From an uncultured Chlamydiae bacterium (GTDB lineage: Bacteria > Chlamydiota > Chlamydiia > Chlamydiales > Rhabdochlamydiaceae), in NCBI GenBank assembly GCA_945957075.1, contig CAMFJP010000009.1, forward strand, positions 1 to 17,340: a stretch of 17,340 bases of DNA, in the 5' to 3' direction. The notes beneath the pieces were generated by a model. That model saw nothing but the letters and a program-made list of their open reading frames with translations, ran no database searches and was not told the DNA's origin. Positions 1 to 7,749 of this stretch are shown in pieces (the first letter of the stretch is position 1; each line of letters begins with the position of its first letter). The position numbers were made by a program, and so were the translations under genes.

Positions 1-136
1 CTATAAGCTAGCTAAAAGACTTTTATTCTCTTTTTTTATAGCTGCGTAACATGAGATTTTAATTTGTGTTATGCTACTGCGTTCGCGGCTGCGTAACGTG
101 GCTTTATAACTGCTTAAGGTGAGTATATGATAGAGG
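1..136. other. Intergenic tail with three imperfect 19-nt repeats
   Basis: No credible gene lies in this stretch beyond the end of the VTT membrane-protein gene. It contains three related 19-base units in the same orientation at 35-53, 82-100 and 103-121. Units 1 and 2 share the exact core gctgcgtaac followed by (a/g)tg. Units 1 and 3 share tttata(g/a)ctgc. I see no clear GC-rich hairpin plus T-run that would terminate the minus-strand operon. The repeats could be regulator binding sites or decayed repeat copies; neither is shown by the sequence. Confidence 0.4.
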
Positions 137-856
137 TTACGGGCTGCGCTTTCTGATAAAGATAGGGATAAGCGCAAGCAGTCCAAGTCCAATAAGACCT
201 AGGAAGACTTTGGGGGTTAGGATGTCAAATGCAGAAAGGCTTTCTTTGGTTGCAAGCGCTTTGCCCAGGCCAGATCCTGCTTGTGTGTAGATAAAGGCAA
301 GGGGAATAAACCCAATACAGGTAGTCCATGTAAACGTCCACGCAGGAACGCGAAAATAGGCAGAGGCTAAATTAAGAAGCCAAAAAGGGATGACGTGCAC
401 AAAGCGTAAAAAAAGAAGGTAGCTGACCTGATTTTCTTTAAATCCTTTTTCCAATTTTAGGAGTAGAGGTCCTGCTTTTTTATGCCAAAAGTTGGCGCCG
501 ACAGTTCTTCGTGCTAGAAAAAAAAAGATTAGCGTCCCGAGCATTTCTGAAAAAAGAACATAGGTGATACTAAGGTAGGAGGGGAAAAGAAAGCCACCCA
601 AAATGCTTAAAAAAAAGCCATCTGGAATCGCAAGCGCCATAGAAACAGCGTAGAGGGTAACATATAAAAAGGGTGTAAGTAGAGGGTATTCCTTTACAAA
701 AGTTAGAAATTCATGTTGCTTTGTACGCAGCATTTCAAAAGAGAGATAGCGATCTACAATAAATAGATCGAAGAGGACAAATGCTACAATAAAAACGGCG
801 ATGGGAAGAAGGCGTTTAATGAGTAGTTTAAGAGTGCTATCTTGCATACTCTGCAT
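137..856 (-). CDS. VTT (DedA/TVP38-TMEM64-like) integral membrane protein
   Basis: A multi-pass inner-membrane protein of about 239 residues. A hydrophobic segment lies near the N-terminus (LLPIAVFIVAFVLFDLFIV). The central part carries the VTT-family pattern: a glycine/proline-rich re-entrant loop (IPDGFFLSILGGFLFP) and, further on, the arm FLRFVHVIPFWLLNLASAYF, where the family has a conserved Arg followed by Pro and Asn. It ends in another hydrophobic helix and a basic tail. DedA/VTT proteins are implicated in membrane homeostasis and, in some members, lipid-carrier or phospholipid translocation; the substrate here is unknown. ATG at 856 is used; a GTG at 862 and an ATG at 847 are equally possible, and none has a convincing Shine-Dalgarno. 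Every option overlaps the end of the upstream M16 protease gene, so the two are probably translationally coupled as the last genes of the rng-plsB-M16 operon. Confidence 0.8.
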   Translation of the reverse strand: MQSMQDSTLKLLIKRLLPIAVFIVAFVLFDLFIVDRYLSFEMLRTKQHEFLTFVKEYPLLTPFLYVTLYAVSMALAIPDGFFLSILGGFLFPSYLSITYVLFSEMLGTLIFFFLARRTVGANFWHKKAGPLLLKLEKGFKENQVSYLLFLRFVHVIPFWLLNLASAYFRVPAWTFTWTTCIGFIPLAFIYTQAGSGLGKALATKESLSAFDILTPKVFLGLIGLGLLALIPIFIRKRSP

Positions 857-3710
857 ACTCACTTAGGTCCTGTTTTGAAATGTGCTCATATGGGGGTCGC
901 GATACATCCATATGCGCACCTTCCATTAAAAGAGCTAAGCGTTTTGTATTTGCTCTAGAAAAAACCTCTTTTGCATAGGATTTAAGTTCCGTGTAGGTAA
1001 CGGAAGATACACCCTCGATTTGCTTTTCGATGCGTGTAAAATCGCTATCGTAGGTATAAGCGAAAAGGTGTGTTCTAGCCCCTGCGTCTTCAAGATTTTG
1101 TGGGGGTATTTGCAAAGAGGTGATGAGCATTGAGCGGATGGTCTCAAAGCGCTCGCTCGGCAGTTTATCTTCAAAATTTTGTAAAAAATCTTCAATAAAT
1201 AGTTCGAAACGAGCAAGGAGCTCCATAGGGTGATGGGAGCTGGATTGAACGGCAAAAAACTGCAGTAGTTGCCCTTTTGTTTCCATGGGCCATGCGCGTG
1301 CAATATAGGATGTTTGCTGTTTTGTCCTTAGAGTGTCATAAAATGCCTCTTGTAGAACAGATCCTAGGATCCGTTGACAGGCCCATGTTTTAAATGTTTC
1401 TTGACCCTGCTGTATGAGAAGAAAGGCGGCATGGCCCTGTCTTTGTGTGTGTTGTGAGATGAGATAGGGGCCTTTAGCTTCTGGTAGGGAGCGTATTTTT
1501 GCTAGCGTTTTATTGTCTTTAGAGAAATAGGATGTGGGTTGAAGAGTTGTTTTTATATTTTCCCATATCTCTTTTGCTTGTTTTTCTGTGGTATTGCCAT
1601 ACAAACTAGATTCGATGTAGAGGTTAGTATGGAATTTTAAGCAAAAGTCCACAAACTCCTCGTAAGAGAGCATACGGAGGACTTTTTCTTTTTCAAAGCC
1701 TGTTGGTTTATCATTAAACATCAAGTTCAAAAGTTCTCCATAGGATTGGAAAAAGGGGAGAGCGCAGCTTTCATTTTCATACTGGGTTAAAAGCGATTGT
1801 CTATAAAGTTGAAATTTTTCTTTTGTTGGGACTGTATGTACACAAGCTGTTGTCAGCGCTTTGAGCATGGAAGGAACGCTACTGCTATAGCCATTTACAA
1901 AAAGATTGAGTTTCAAATCGTTTAAAGAAATTGTAGTGTGTAGGCCTGCTGTTTGCGCAAGAAATAAAGTCTCTGCAAGCTCCTCCTGTAGTGTTTTTAT
2001 ATATAGCTCTGCTTGGACAATGCTTTGAATTGTTGGCACAATATGCTCTGAGCTTAGGCTTACAAAAGCTGCAGTTTTGGGAACAAGGTACTTGTTATCT
2101 TGGGTGAAATAGAAAGTGCCTTCTGGATCTTTTGCAATTAGTTGTGGCTGAGCGTGTGTTGTGCTTGGAGAGGTAACCAGAGAAAAGTCTTTAGGAACAA
2201 ACGGATTTGTGTGTGGGAGCGCAAGCTGAGTGTTGCTTTTGCTTTCTTCCCATGCGGTAAGCTGATCGGTTGTAATCGCCTCTATCATGTAGTCTACGCC
2301 CATCCATTTTTCTTGACGGTCGAATGAGCGGCCCAAATAGGATGGATTTAAAGAGATCATGTAGATGGCACTGGTTGGAGTTAGCTTATCTAAAAGCGTC
2401 GTTGTATGTGTTGGATTCAGGGGGCTTAGAAGGGATGTTCGTTCAGGAAAAGTCGTTAGGGGTTCATAGGGCATGGCATCGGCTGTATGCATGACAAATT
2501 GAAAGGGATCTTCTGCTGCTTGATATTGGTAGTGCATTTGCGTTAAAAGACGCAGTTCTTCGTATAAGGCAGGGGGAATGCCATGCGCTTGCAATTCTGC
2601 AAGCGCTTGAAAGCAAAGACCAATGATGGCATCGATGTGGCCTGTTCCCTCATCAGTTAAATCAATATCGATTGTAAATAGCAGGGAATCTTTACTGTAG
2701 CGCTCTGTATGTGCTGTAATATCTTCTATGAAGTGCATGTTTTTTAGGTGATCGTAAAGGGTGTTTTTGCACTTGCTGCTAAGGATGTAGCTGATAAGGC
2801 GCAAGGCATCTTGGTCTTGTATGCTTGCGTACTCTTGAGGTAGTTCCCACAAAATAGAGATGTTTTTGATGTCTTGGATTGGGCTAATATAGATCTTATG
2901 TCCTTTCTGGGCTGCTGTGGTCATTGGTTTGTATGGGGAGGGGACATAAGATGTTTGGGCTATAGCGGAAAAGGAGTTGACGGTTAGCTCTTCTAATGTT
3001 TCCAGTGGCAGTGAGGAGAGGAGAATAAGATGCATTCTATTTGCACCATAATGCTCTGCAAACCATTTTTTCAATGCCTCTTGGGGAATTGAAGAGAGTG
3101 TTTGTGCATTGCCTGTGCAAAATGTGTGATGGGGGTGGTTGGGATTAGAGGTTTCTTTGAAAACCATATAGGCTCGATATCCATCATGTTCTATATTTTT
3201 TGCATGCTCTTGATCTACAGCATGCATCTCTCTTGCAATAGAGGATGTAGAAAATAGCGGATCGATGAAGAAGTGGGCAAATCGATCTAAAGCGCCTGCA
3301 AAAGCGTCATTATTAATAGAAAACATGTAGGATGTGTGATCTGGCCAGGTGGCAGCATTAAGCTGTCCGCCTTGATCCCAGATGTACTTTTGGTATTCTC
3401 CCTCTTGGGGGTAGGCCTTGGTTCCCATAAAGAGCATATGCTCTAGAAAGTGAGCCATCCCTGGATATTCTTTGGGGTCTTCCCAAGAGCCAGCTTCCAC
3501 GCAGAGTGCTGCTGCTGCTTTTTTTGCTTCAGGATCGCTGATTAAAAGAGCCTCTAGACCGTTTTTAAGGCGTATTTTTAAAATCTGCCTTTGAGCAAGG
3601 CTTGGGGTCAGAAGGGGGACTTGGGCGCTATCTTCTATAATAATTGGAGCTGCTTTTGAAGCACACACAGTTGTGATAACACAAGCAAAAAGGATCCATG
3701 CACGCTTCAT
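837..3710 (-). CDS. Exported M16 (insulinase/pitrilysin) zinc metalloprotease
   Basis: A 957-residue protein, close to the length of E. coli pitrilysin (PtrA). An apparent signal peptide covers residues 1-21 (MKRAWILFACVITTVCASKAA), which points to a periplasmic protease degrading peptides. The inverted zincin motif HFLEH is at residues 87-91: His87 and His91 as zinc ligands, Glu90 as the catalytic base. The third ligand is best assigned to Glu168 in AVDQEH, 77 residues after His91, the same spacing as in pitrilysin and insulin-degrading enzyme; Glu161 matches the second conserved acidic residue. The rest fits the inactive second half of single-chain M16 enzymes. ATG 3710 is preceded by GGAG at a good distance, and that GGAG is the last sense codon region of plsB. 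It lies 3 bases after plsB and overlaps the VTT gene. Chlamydia has an insulinase-family gene beside plsB in the same arrangement (recalled as CT806). Confidence 0.93.
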   Translation of the reverse strand: MKRAWILFACVITTVCASKAAPIIIEDSAQVPLLTPSLAQRQILKIRLKNGLEALLISDPEAKKAAAALCVEAGSWEDPKEYPGMAHFLEHMLFMGTKAYPQEGEYQKYIWDQGGQLNAATWPDHTSYMFSINNDAFAGALDRFAHFFIDPLFSTSSIAREMHAVDQEHAKNIEHDGYRAYMVFKETSNPNHPHHTFCTGNAQTLSSIPQEALKKWFAEHYGANRMHLILLSSLPLETLEELTVNSFSAIAQTSYVPSPYKPMTTAAQKGHKIYISPIQDIKNISILWELPQEYASIQDQDALRLISYILSSKCKNTLYDHLKNMHFIEDITAHTERYSKDSLLFTIDIDLTDEGTGHIDAIIGLCFQALAELQAHGIPPALYEELRLLTQMHYQYQAAEDPFQFVMHTADAMPYEPLTTFPERTSLLSPLNPTHTTTLLDKLTPTSAIYMISLNPSYLGRSFDRQEKWMGVDYMIEAITTDQLTAWEESKSNTQLALPHTNPFVPKDFSLVTSPSTTHAQPQLIAKDPEGTFYFTQDNKYLVPKTAAFVSLSSEHIVPTIQSIVQAELYIKTLQEELAETLFLAQTAGLHTTISLNDLKLNLFVNGYSSSVPSMLKALTTACVHTVPTKEKFQLYRQSLLTQYENESCALPFFQSYGELLNLMFNDKPTGFEKEKVLRMLSYEEFVDFCLKFHTNLYIESSLYGNTTEKQAKEIWENIKTTLQPTSYFSKDNKTLAKIRSLPEAKGPYLISQHTQRQGHAAFLLIQQGQETFKTWACQRILGSVLQEAFYDTLRTKQQTSYIARAWPMETKGQLLQFFAVQSSSHHPMELLARFELFIEDFLQNFEDKLPSERFETIRSMLITSLQIPPQNLEDAGARTHLFAYTYDSDFTRIEKQIEGVSSVTYTELKSYAKEVFSRANTKRLALLMEGAHMDVSRPPYEHISKQDLSEYAEYAR

Positions 3711-3713
3711 AGT

Positions 3714-4724
3714 TTACTCCTGAAGTTTTAGATAGTCCTCGTATACCAGTTTCCAAATATATTCTGCACGTGCTTTTCTTAACGTGTGCTTGTCTAAGTC
3801 TCCACGTGGGTGCTCCATGTCAATTTCAGCTCCAATAGCCAGATGTGCGCCTCCCCTTGAGACAAGACGCATTTCTCCAAGCTCCCTTTGGATGGTCTCA
3901 GGAGGTGGGAGGAGCGTGTAGGTGTTAAGCGCCATGGGGTAGAAGTGTGTTGGGCGCTTTGCTTTTTGCGCCATGAGATAAAACATCTCAATACTTTGTG
4001 GATCGAACGGAGCGATTTCCACAATCCCGCTTGTGTTCATGCGATCTCTGCCGCCACTTGGAGCTACATAAATGATTTTCCCTCCCTCACTTAATAGCTC
4101 GCTCATTAGCTTCATCGTTTTTTTATTGTGCAACTGCTTGCGTGCCTTTTCTTCCGGAGGATAATCGATGTAGCGCTTTGAAAAAATACATAGCAGATTA
4201 CATCCAAGGCTTAAAGGGACTGCTAAAGGATCTGTGATCACACGTTCTCCCGCTACAAAAATCATTTCCGATCCTAGTTCCGGATAAGCATCTTCTAAAA
4301 GCAGGGCGATAAATTGGGGGTCGGCTTCAGTTTGATGATTGGCAAGAAAAATGACATTGTCTCCCTTTTTGATAAGAGAGTAGATTTCATCGATGTGAGG
4401 CATGCCCACAAGAGAAGAGGTTGTTTTATCAACAAGGGGGCGCACAAAATCAAGGCCAAAGGCGTGGTAGTCAAAAGGGGCGCGGATATGGATGTGATAG
4501 GGGGAGAATAGATAAGGATGTGCAATTTGGTGACAGGCTTCATTAAGATAGGTGACAAATAAAGGCAGATAGTTCTCAGCTGGCATGCCTGCTGCTTGGA
4601 GCGCGCGCATATAACTTAAATAAAAATGCTTTAAGACTCCTCCACTATGAGGAGGAATCTTTTTTTGTAAGATGCGCTCTTGTAATAAGCTAAGAAACGG
4701 GTCAGATGTCGAGTTTTTTTCCAT
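3714..4724 (-). CDS. plsB: Glycerol-3-phosphate acyltransferase, chloroplast/chlamydial soluble type
   Basis: Catalyses the first step of phospholipid synthesis, acylation of sn-glycerol-3-phosphate at position 1. The acyltransferase block I signature NHQTEADP is present with His130 and Asp135 as the HxxxxD catalytic pair, in the exact wording typical of plant plastid and chlamydial GPATs rather than the membrane E. coli PlsB. A second signature, VAPSGGRDR, forms the glycerol-phosphate binding block. There are no transmembrane segments; at 336 residues the length fits the soluble family. The start is uncertain: ATG 4724 is used (23-base overlap with the end of rng), while a TTG at 4745 would add seven residues; neither has a strong ribosome binding site. 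Its last codons supply the Shine-Dalgarno of the M16 gene. This plant-like GPAT is one of the best taxonomic hints in the window. Confidence 0.93.
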   Translation of the reverse strand: MEKNSTSDPFLSLLQERILQKKIPPHSGGVLKHFYLSYMRALQAAGMPAENYLPLFVTYLNEACHQIAHPYLFSPYHIHIRAPFDYHAFGLDFVRPLVDKTTSSLVGMPHIDEIYSLIKKGDNVIFLANHQTEADPQFIALLLEDAYPELGSEMIFVAGERVITDPLAVPLSLGCNLLCIFSKRYIDYPPEEKARKQLHNKKTMKLMSELLSEGGKIIYVAPSGGRDRMNTSGIVEIAPFDPQSIEMFYLMAQKAKRPTHFYPMALNTYTLLPPPETIQRELGEMRLVSRGGAHLAIGAEIDMEHPRGDLDKHTLRKARAEYIWKLVYEDYLKLQE

Positions 4725-6234
4725 TGATCGTTGAGTAAAATTCAAAATCGTTTAGATGCAGAGTATCTTTTGTCCCAAAGGTGAGGGTTGCTTGTGCTTT
4801 TTCTGCACACCGACGGAAAAACTCTTTGTCGTGATAACTTAAGAATTTATCGAGTTCGGGATGGGAGATAAGTTCTAGAGCAAATTGCTCTTTTTGGGAG
4901 ATTAATTTTTTTAATGAGCGTTCGATTTCGATAGAGACGCTTTCATGAGATTTGATCATCCCAGTTCCTGAACAGTAGGGGCAGTGCGTGAAAAGCGTTT
5001 GCGATAGTGATTCGCGGCTTCTTTGGCGCGTCATTTCAATAAGCCCAAATTCGCTCATGCCAAGAATTGTGCATTTAGCAGAATCATCTTTCATTGCATC
5101 CTTTAACTTATCTAGAACACGCTTTTGATTTTTTCTAGAGCGCATATCGATGAAATCGCAAATGACAAGACCCCCAATATTGCGTAGTCGTAGCTGTCTT
5201 GCAATTTCCTCTGCAGCTTCCATGTTGATGTGCACAAGTGTTTCTTCGACATCGTGTCCGGAAGAAGAGCTGCCTCGCCCCGAGTTGACATCGACTGTGT
5301 ACATTGCTTCTGTTCTTTCAAAAAACAAATAGCCGCCGCTAGGTAGCCAGATTTTGCGTCTAAGGGCTCTTTCGATCTCTTTTTCGATATGCAAACGCTC
5401 GAACATGGGCGTCTTATCCCTATAGAGCTCCACTTTTAAGGGGTACTCTCCCTCATACTTTGCTGCAAGTCGTTTGCAATTTTGATAGGTGGCATAGTCA
5501 TCTGTAAGAATACGATCATAGCGCTTGTCAATTGCATGAATGACAGCGCGTTTAATCAGATCGGATTCTTCAAATAGACAGGTGGGTTTTGTTGCTTTGT
5601 TAAATTGGGCTACAATACTTTCCCAGGTCCTTAAAAGATCTGTGGCCTCTTCGATCAGACTCTCTTTACTTGCGCTAACGCTTGCTGTTCTGCAGATAAG
5701 ACCCATATCTTGCGGCATTTCAAATGCCCGAATAAGATTTTTTAGTCGATCTCTTGCTGACGCGTCCTCAATTTTTTTTGATACGCCTCTGTGGGGGGTG
5801 TTGGGCAGCAAAACAAGGTATCTTCCTGCTATAGAAATATTAGAGGTAAGCCTTGCTCCTTTCGAGCCAATAGGTTCTTTGACAACCTGTACAAGAACTG
5901 GTTGATCGACTTTCAGAAGCTTTGTGATGTCTGTTTCTTTATTTTTTTTTCCTTGGGACTTTGATTCAAATTCAAAGTCCATATCAAACATTTCTTTGAA
6001 TTTTTGTGTGTTCTCTAAAATATCTGAGATGTGAATAAAGCCATTTTCTCCCTCACGAATATCGACAAAAGCCGATTGAATATTGTGAAGAATATTAGTT
6101 ACTCTTCCTCGGTAGATGTTGCCTGTCAGTTGCCTATTTTTTTTTCTTTCAATGGTTAAGTCGTTTAAGACCCCGTATTTCATGTAAGCGCAGCGGATTT
6201 CCTTTGAATCAACGCTTAAAACAATTTCTTGCAT
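4702..6234 (-). CDS. rng: Ribonuclease E/G family endoribonuclease (RNase G)
   Basis: A single-strand-specific endoribonuclease for rRNA 5'-end maturation and mRNA decay. The N-terminal S1 RNA-binding domain is clear (GNIYRGRVTNI ... SAFVDIREGENGFIHISD). The catalytic magnesium ligands are Asp315 in TVDVNSG and Asp360 in CDFIDM, matching D303 and D346 of E. coli RNase E. The zinc-link motif CPYCSGTG follows TLFTH near residue 430. At 510 residues it is RNase G-sized and lacks the long disordered RNase E scaffold tail. The start is set at ATG 6234 (MQEIVLSVDSKE), where family similarity begins; an in-frame ATG at 6366 would add 44 unrelated residues encoded by the inverted repeat region. It overlaps plsB by 23 bases, as in Chlamydia, where the homologue is called cafE or rng. 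Confidence 0.94.
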   Translation of the reverse strand: MQEIVLSVDSKEIRCAYMKYGVLNDLTIERKKNRQLTGNIYRGRVTNILHNIQSAFVDIREGENGFIHISDILENTQKFKEMFDMDFEFESKSQGKKNKETDITKLLKVDQPVLVQVVKEPIGSKGARLTSNISIAGRYLVLLPNTPHRGVSKKIEDASARDRLKNLIRAFEMPQDMGLICRTASVSASKESLIEEATDLLRTWESIVAQFNKATKPTCLFEESDLIKRAVIHAIDKRYDRILTDDYATYQNCKRLAAKYEGEYPLKVELYRDKTPMFERLHIEKEIERALRRKIWLPSGGYLFFERTEAMYTVDVNSGRGSSSSGHDVEETLVHINMEAAEEIARQLRLRNIGGLVICDFIDMRSRKNQKRVLDKLKDAMKDDSAKCTILGMSEFGLIEMTRQRSRESLSQTLFTHCPYCSGTGMIKSHESVSIEIERSLKKLISQKEQFALELISHPELDKFLSYHDKEFFRRCAEKAQATLTFGTKDTLHLNDFEFYSTINGKKLDI

Positions 6235-6267
6235 CAGTTTATCCCATAGTATCTTATATGAATGCGC

Positions 6268-6273
6268 ATCATA
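6268..6273 (-). promoter_or_regulatory. Possible -10 box upstream of rng
   Basis: On the minus strand TATGAT, preceded by TGG, lies 33 bases before the rng start codon and just downstream of the long inverted repeat. No good -35 hexamer is visible at 16-18 bases. If real, it would give rng-plsB-M16-VTT its own promoter, separate from tRNA-Cys-rsmI. Confidence 0.3.
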
Positions 6274-6291
6274 CCATTTAGGGATAATTAT

Positions 6292-6455
6292 TAGACATCT
6301 TGTGTAATACCATTTGCTTGGCAACGCCCCGCTTTTTGGCAAATTTAAACCCAAATTTCTCGGCAATATGCCTTCATATTACCTCGAAATTTGGGGTTAA
6401 ATTTGCTCGAAAATCATTGGCATTGTCAAGTAAAGCCAATGACACAAAATGTCTA
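6292..6455. repeat. Long imperfect inverted repeat, about 164 bp
   Basis: The two halves of this intergenic region are imperfect reverse complements over roughly 70 bases each. The inner arms, 6339-6359 and 6386-6406, are 21 bases long with a single mismatch and flank a 26-base centre. Further out, similarity fades but returns at the ends: tagacatct at 6292-6300 mirrors the complement of 6446-6455. The element is A+T-rich, encodes nothing recognisable, and its right edge coincides with the stop codon of rsmI. Possible readings are a MITE-like element, a repeat family that folds in RNA, or an mRNA processing or termination structure between rsmI and rng. I favour a mobile or repeat element but cannot test copy number. 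Confidence 0.7.
6410..6442 (-). terminator. Possible weak intrinsic terminator of rsmI
   Basis: Read on the minus strand, 11 bases after the rsmI stop, TCATTGGC (6435-6442) and GCCAATGA (6414-6421) form a perfect 8-bp stem with a 13-base loop, followed by TTTTC. The T-run is short, so termination may be partial. It lies inside one arm of the longer inverted repeat and could instead be part of that structure. Confidence 0.35.
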
Positions 6456-7274
6456 TTGTTCATTAAGAAGTGTTTGATATAGAGAGCGTCTGGAGGTGTT
6501 TCTTAGGGTTGCTGCAAGCTGTATAGCCTCTTTTTTAGATAAAGCATAGGCTGTTTGTAGAAGCTCTACGTGTTCTTGAGGGGAGAGGGAGAGCTCTTGG
6601 TCTTTATTTGGAGCGCCTGCGATCACAAGTGCCATTTCTCCTCGTGGGGGGCATGCTTTGCAATAGTTCCAAAGGTCTTGTGCCGAGCGGCGTATGATTT
6701 CCTCATGTACCTTTGTAAGCTCTCTGGCAAGACACGCTAGCCGCGTGGGTTGCAGAGTCGCAAGCATTTCTAGGGTGTCTAAAATTCTATGTGGTGTTTC
6801 ATAGCAAACAGAGGTGTAGGGATATAGTAAAGCATCTAATAAAAATTCTTTTCTCTCTTCATGTTTTTTAGGAACAAAGCCCATAAACTGGAAGCGCTGT
6901 GTAGAAAACCCAGAGAGAATCACAGCTGCTGTGCAGGCAGAGGGTCCAGGTAGAATCCGGATAGGAATATTCTCGTCATGACATTTAGCTACAAGGCATT
7001 CCCCAGGATCTGCAATAGAGGGGCTGCCGGCATCGCTAATTAGGGCGATGTTTTTTCCCTCTTTTAGGTCTGTAATCACATGGTTTTCCCGCTCCTTTTC
7101 GTTAAAGCAATGAAAACTTTTTAGAGGGACGCCTTTGATGTTATAATGATCTAATAAAATTTTGCTATGACGCGTGTCCTCACACAAGATGTAATCGCAC
7201 TGGCTTAGCGTGGCTACAGCCCTTGTGGAGAAATCGGCAAGATTGCCTATGGGGGTGGCAACAAGATAGAGCAA
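6453..7274 (-). CDS. rsmI: 16S rRNA (cytidine(1402)-2'-O)-methyltransferase RsmI
   Basis: An SAM-dependent tetrapyrrole-methylase-fold enzyme that 2'-O-methylates C1402 in the decoding centre of 16S rRNA. Family motifs appear in order: LYLVATPIGNL at the N-terminus, CEDTRHSKILLDHY, the SAM-binding SDAGSPSIADPG, LPGPSACTAAVILSG, FQFMGFVPKK, and the C-terminal PPRGEMALVIAG. The start is best placed at TTG 7274: this gives the canonical MLYLVATPIGNL terminus (273 residues) and sits 6 bases after a GGAG Shine-Dalgarno. A TTG at 7286 (277 residues) would place that GGAG inside the coding sequence. The gene begins 17 bases after the 3' end of tRNA-Cys on the same strand, with no room for a promoter, so it is probably expressed from the tRNA promoter by processing of a joint transcript. 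Confidence 0.93.
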   Translation of the reverse strand: MLYLVATPIGNLADFSTRAVATLSQCDYILCEDTRHSKILLDHYNIKGVPLKSFHCFNEKERENHVITDLKEGKNIALISDAGSPSIADPGECLVAKCHDENIPIRILPGPSACTAAVILSGFSTQRFQFMGFVPKKHEERKEFLLDALLYPYTSVCYETPHRILDTLEMLATLQPTRLACLARELTKVHEEIIRRSAQDLWNYCKACPPRGEMALVIAGAPNKDQELSLSPQEHVELLQTAYALSKKEAIQLAATLRNTSRRSLYQTLLNEQ

Positions 7275-7291
7275 GAAAGACTCCAAAAAAT

Positions 7292-7363
7292 AGGTGGCAC
7301 CCAGATTCGAACTGGGGTATGGAAGCTTTGCAGGCTTCTGCCTTACCGCTTGGCTATGCCACC
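7292..7363 (-). tRNA. tRNA-Cys(GCA)
   Basis: A complete 72-base cloverleaf on the minus strand. The acceptor stem is GGTGGCA/TGCCACC with discriminator T. The D-arm is GCC/GGC. The anticodon arm GAAGC-CTGCAAA-GCTTC gives anticodon GCA (Cys). The T-arm CCCAG-TTCGAAT-CTGGG is perfect. The terminal CCA is not encoded and must be added enzymatically. It is followed directly by rsmI. Confidence 0.97.
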
Positions 7364-7377
7364 CTTTAACGGCCTCT

Positions 7378-7407
7378 AGTATGCTTCAATCTCACTTTCA
7401 ATGTCAA
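7378..7407 (-). promoter_or_regulatory. Promoter of tRNA-Cys-rsmI
   Basis: On the minus strand a perfect -35 TTGACA (7402-7407) is separated by 18 bases from a -10-like CATACT (7378-7383). The predicted start, near 7370, is about 7 bases upstream of the mature tRNA 5' end and G+C-rich (GAGGCC), as is usual for stable-RNA promoters. It occupies the 104-base divergent gap shared with the MNT gene. Confidence 0.7.
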
Positions 7408-7467
7408 TTGGAACATTTGTTGCAAAAAGATGGAAATATCAAGATTTTTGTGGTAAAAATTCTTAGT

Positions 7468-7749
7468 ATGGATGTGCAAAAAGCGATTGTGGATGTGTTG
7501 CGTGTGTTTCCTTTTGTCAAAAAGGTGATTTTGTTTGGCTCTCGTGCGCGTAAAGATCATAGGCCAAGATCCGATTACGACGTTGCAGTAGACTGTCCAG
7601 ATGCCCGCAATGAGGATTGGGTGGATCTTGTACTGGCTATAGAAAAAATACCAACTTTGTTAAGTATTCAGTTGGTTTGTTTTAATAAGGTGTCGACTCA
7701 ATTGCAGGAGCGTATTTGTAAGGAAGGGGTGACTTTGTATGAACGATAA
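7468..7749 (+). CDS. MNT-type nucleotidyltransferase (HI0073-like), antitoxin candidate
   Basis: A 93-residue minimal nucleotidyltransferase of the polymerase-beta superfamily. The signature GSx10DxD is intact: Gly24-Ser25 in LFGSRARKDHRPRSDYD, with Asp36 and Asp38 as metal ligands. The third acidic ligand usually lies in a later strand of the form (V/I)DLV; here the matching position reads SIQLV, so Gln68 appears to replace it. In characterised MNT/HEPN pairs the MNT protein is the antitoxin and adds AMP to a tyrosine of the HEPN RNase. The start ATG 7468 gives a typical family N-terminus; a longer form from ATG 7381 would add 29 poorly supported residues. No clear Shine-Dalgarno is seen. 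It overlaps the HEPN gene by 11 bases, divergent from tRNA-Cys. Whether it still transfers nucleotides is uncertain. Confidence 0.88.
   Translation: MDVQKAIVDVLRVFPFVKKVILFGSRARKDHRPRSDYDVAVDCPDARNEDWVDLVLAIEKIPTLLSIQLVCFNKVSTQLQERICKEGVTLYER

Noticed and set aside
1..192. Minus-strand 63-codon ORF overlapping the VTT gene end
   Set aside because: It is a frame-shifted reading of the VTT 3' end plus intergenic repeats, with no start signal and a low-complexity sequence.
6235..6366. 44-residue N-terminal extension of RNase G
   Set aside because: It would be encoded by the inverted repeat and matches nothing in the family; similarity starts at MQEIVLSVDSKE.
6300..6482. Plus-strand 60-codon ORF over the inverted repeat
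   Set aside because: It covers the repeat and the antisense end of rsmI; its similar halves reflect the inverted repeat, not a protein.
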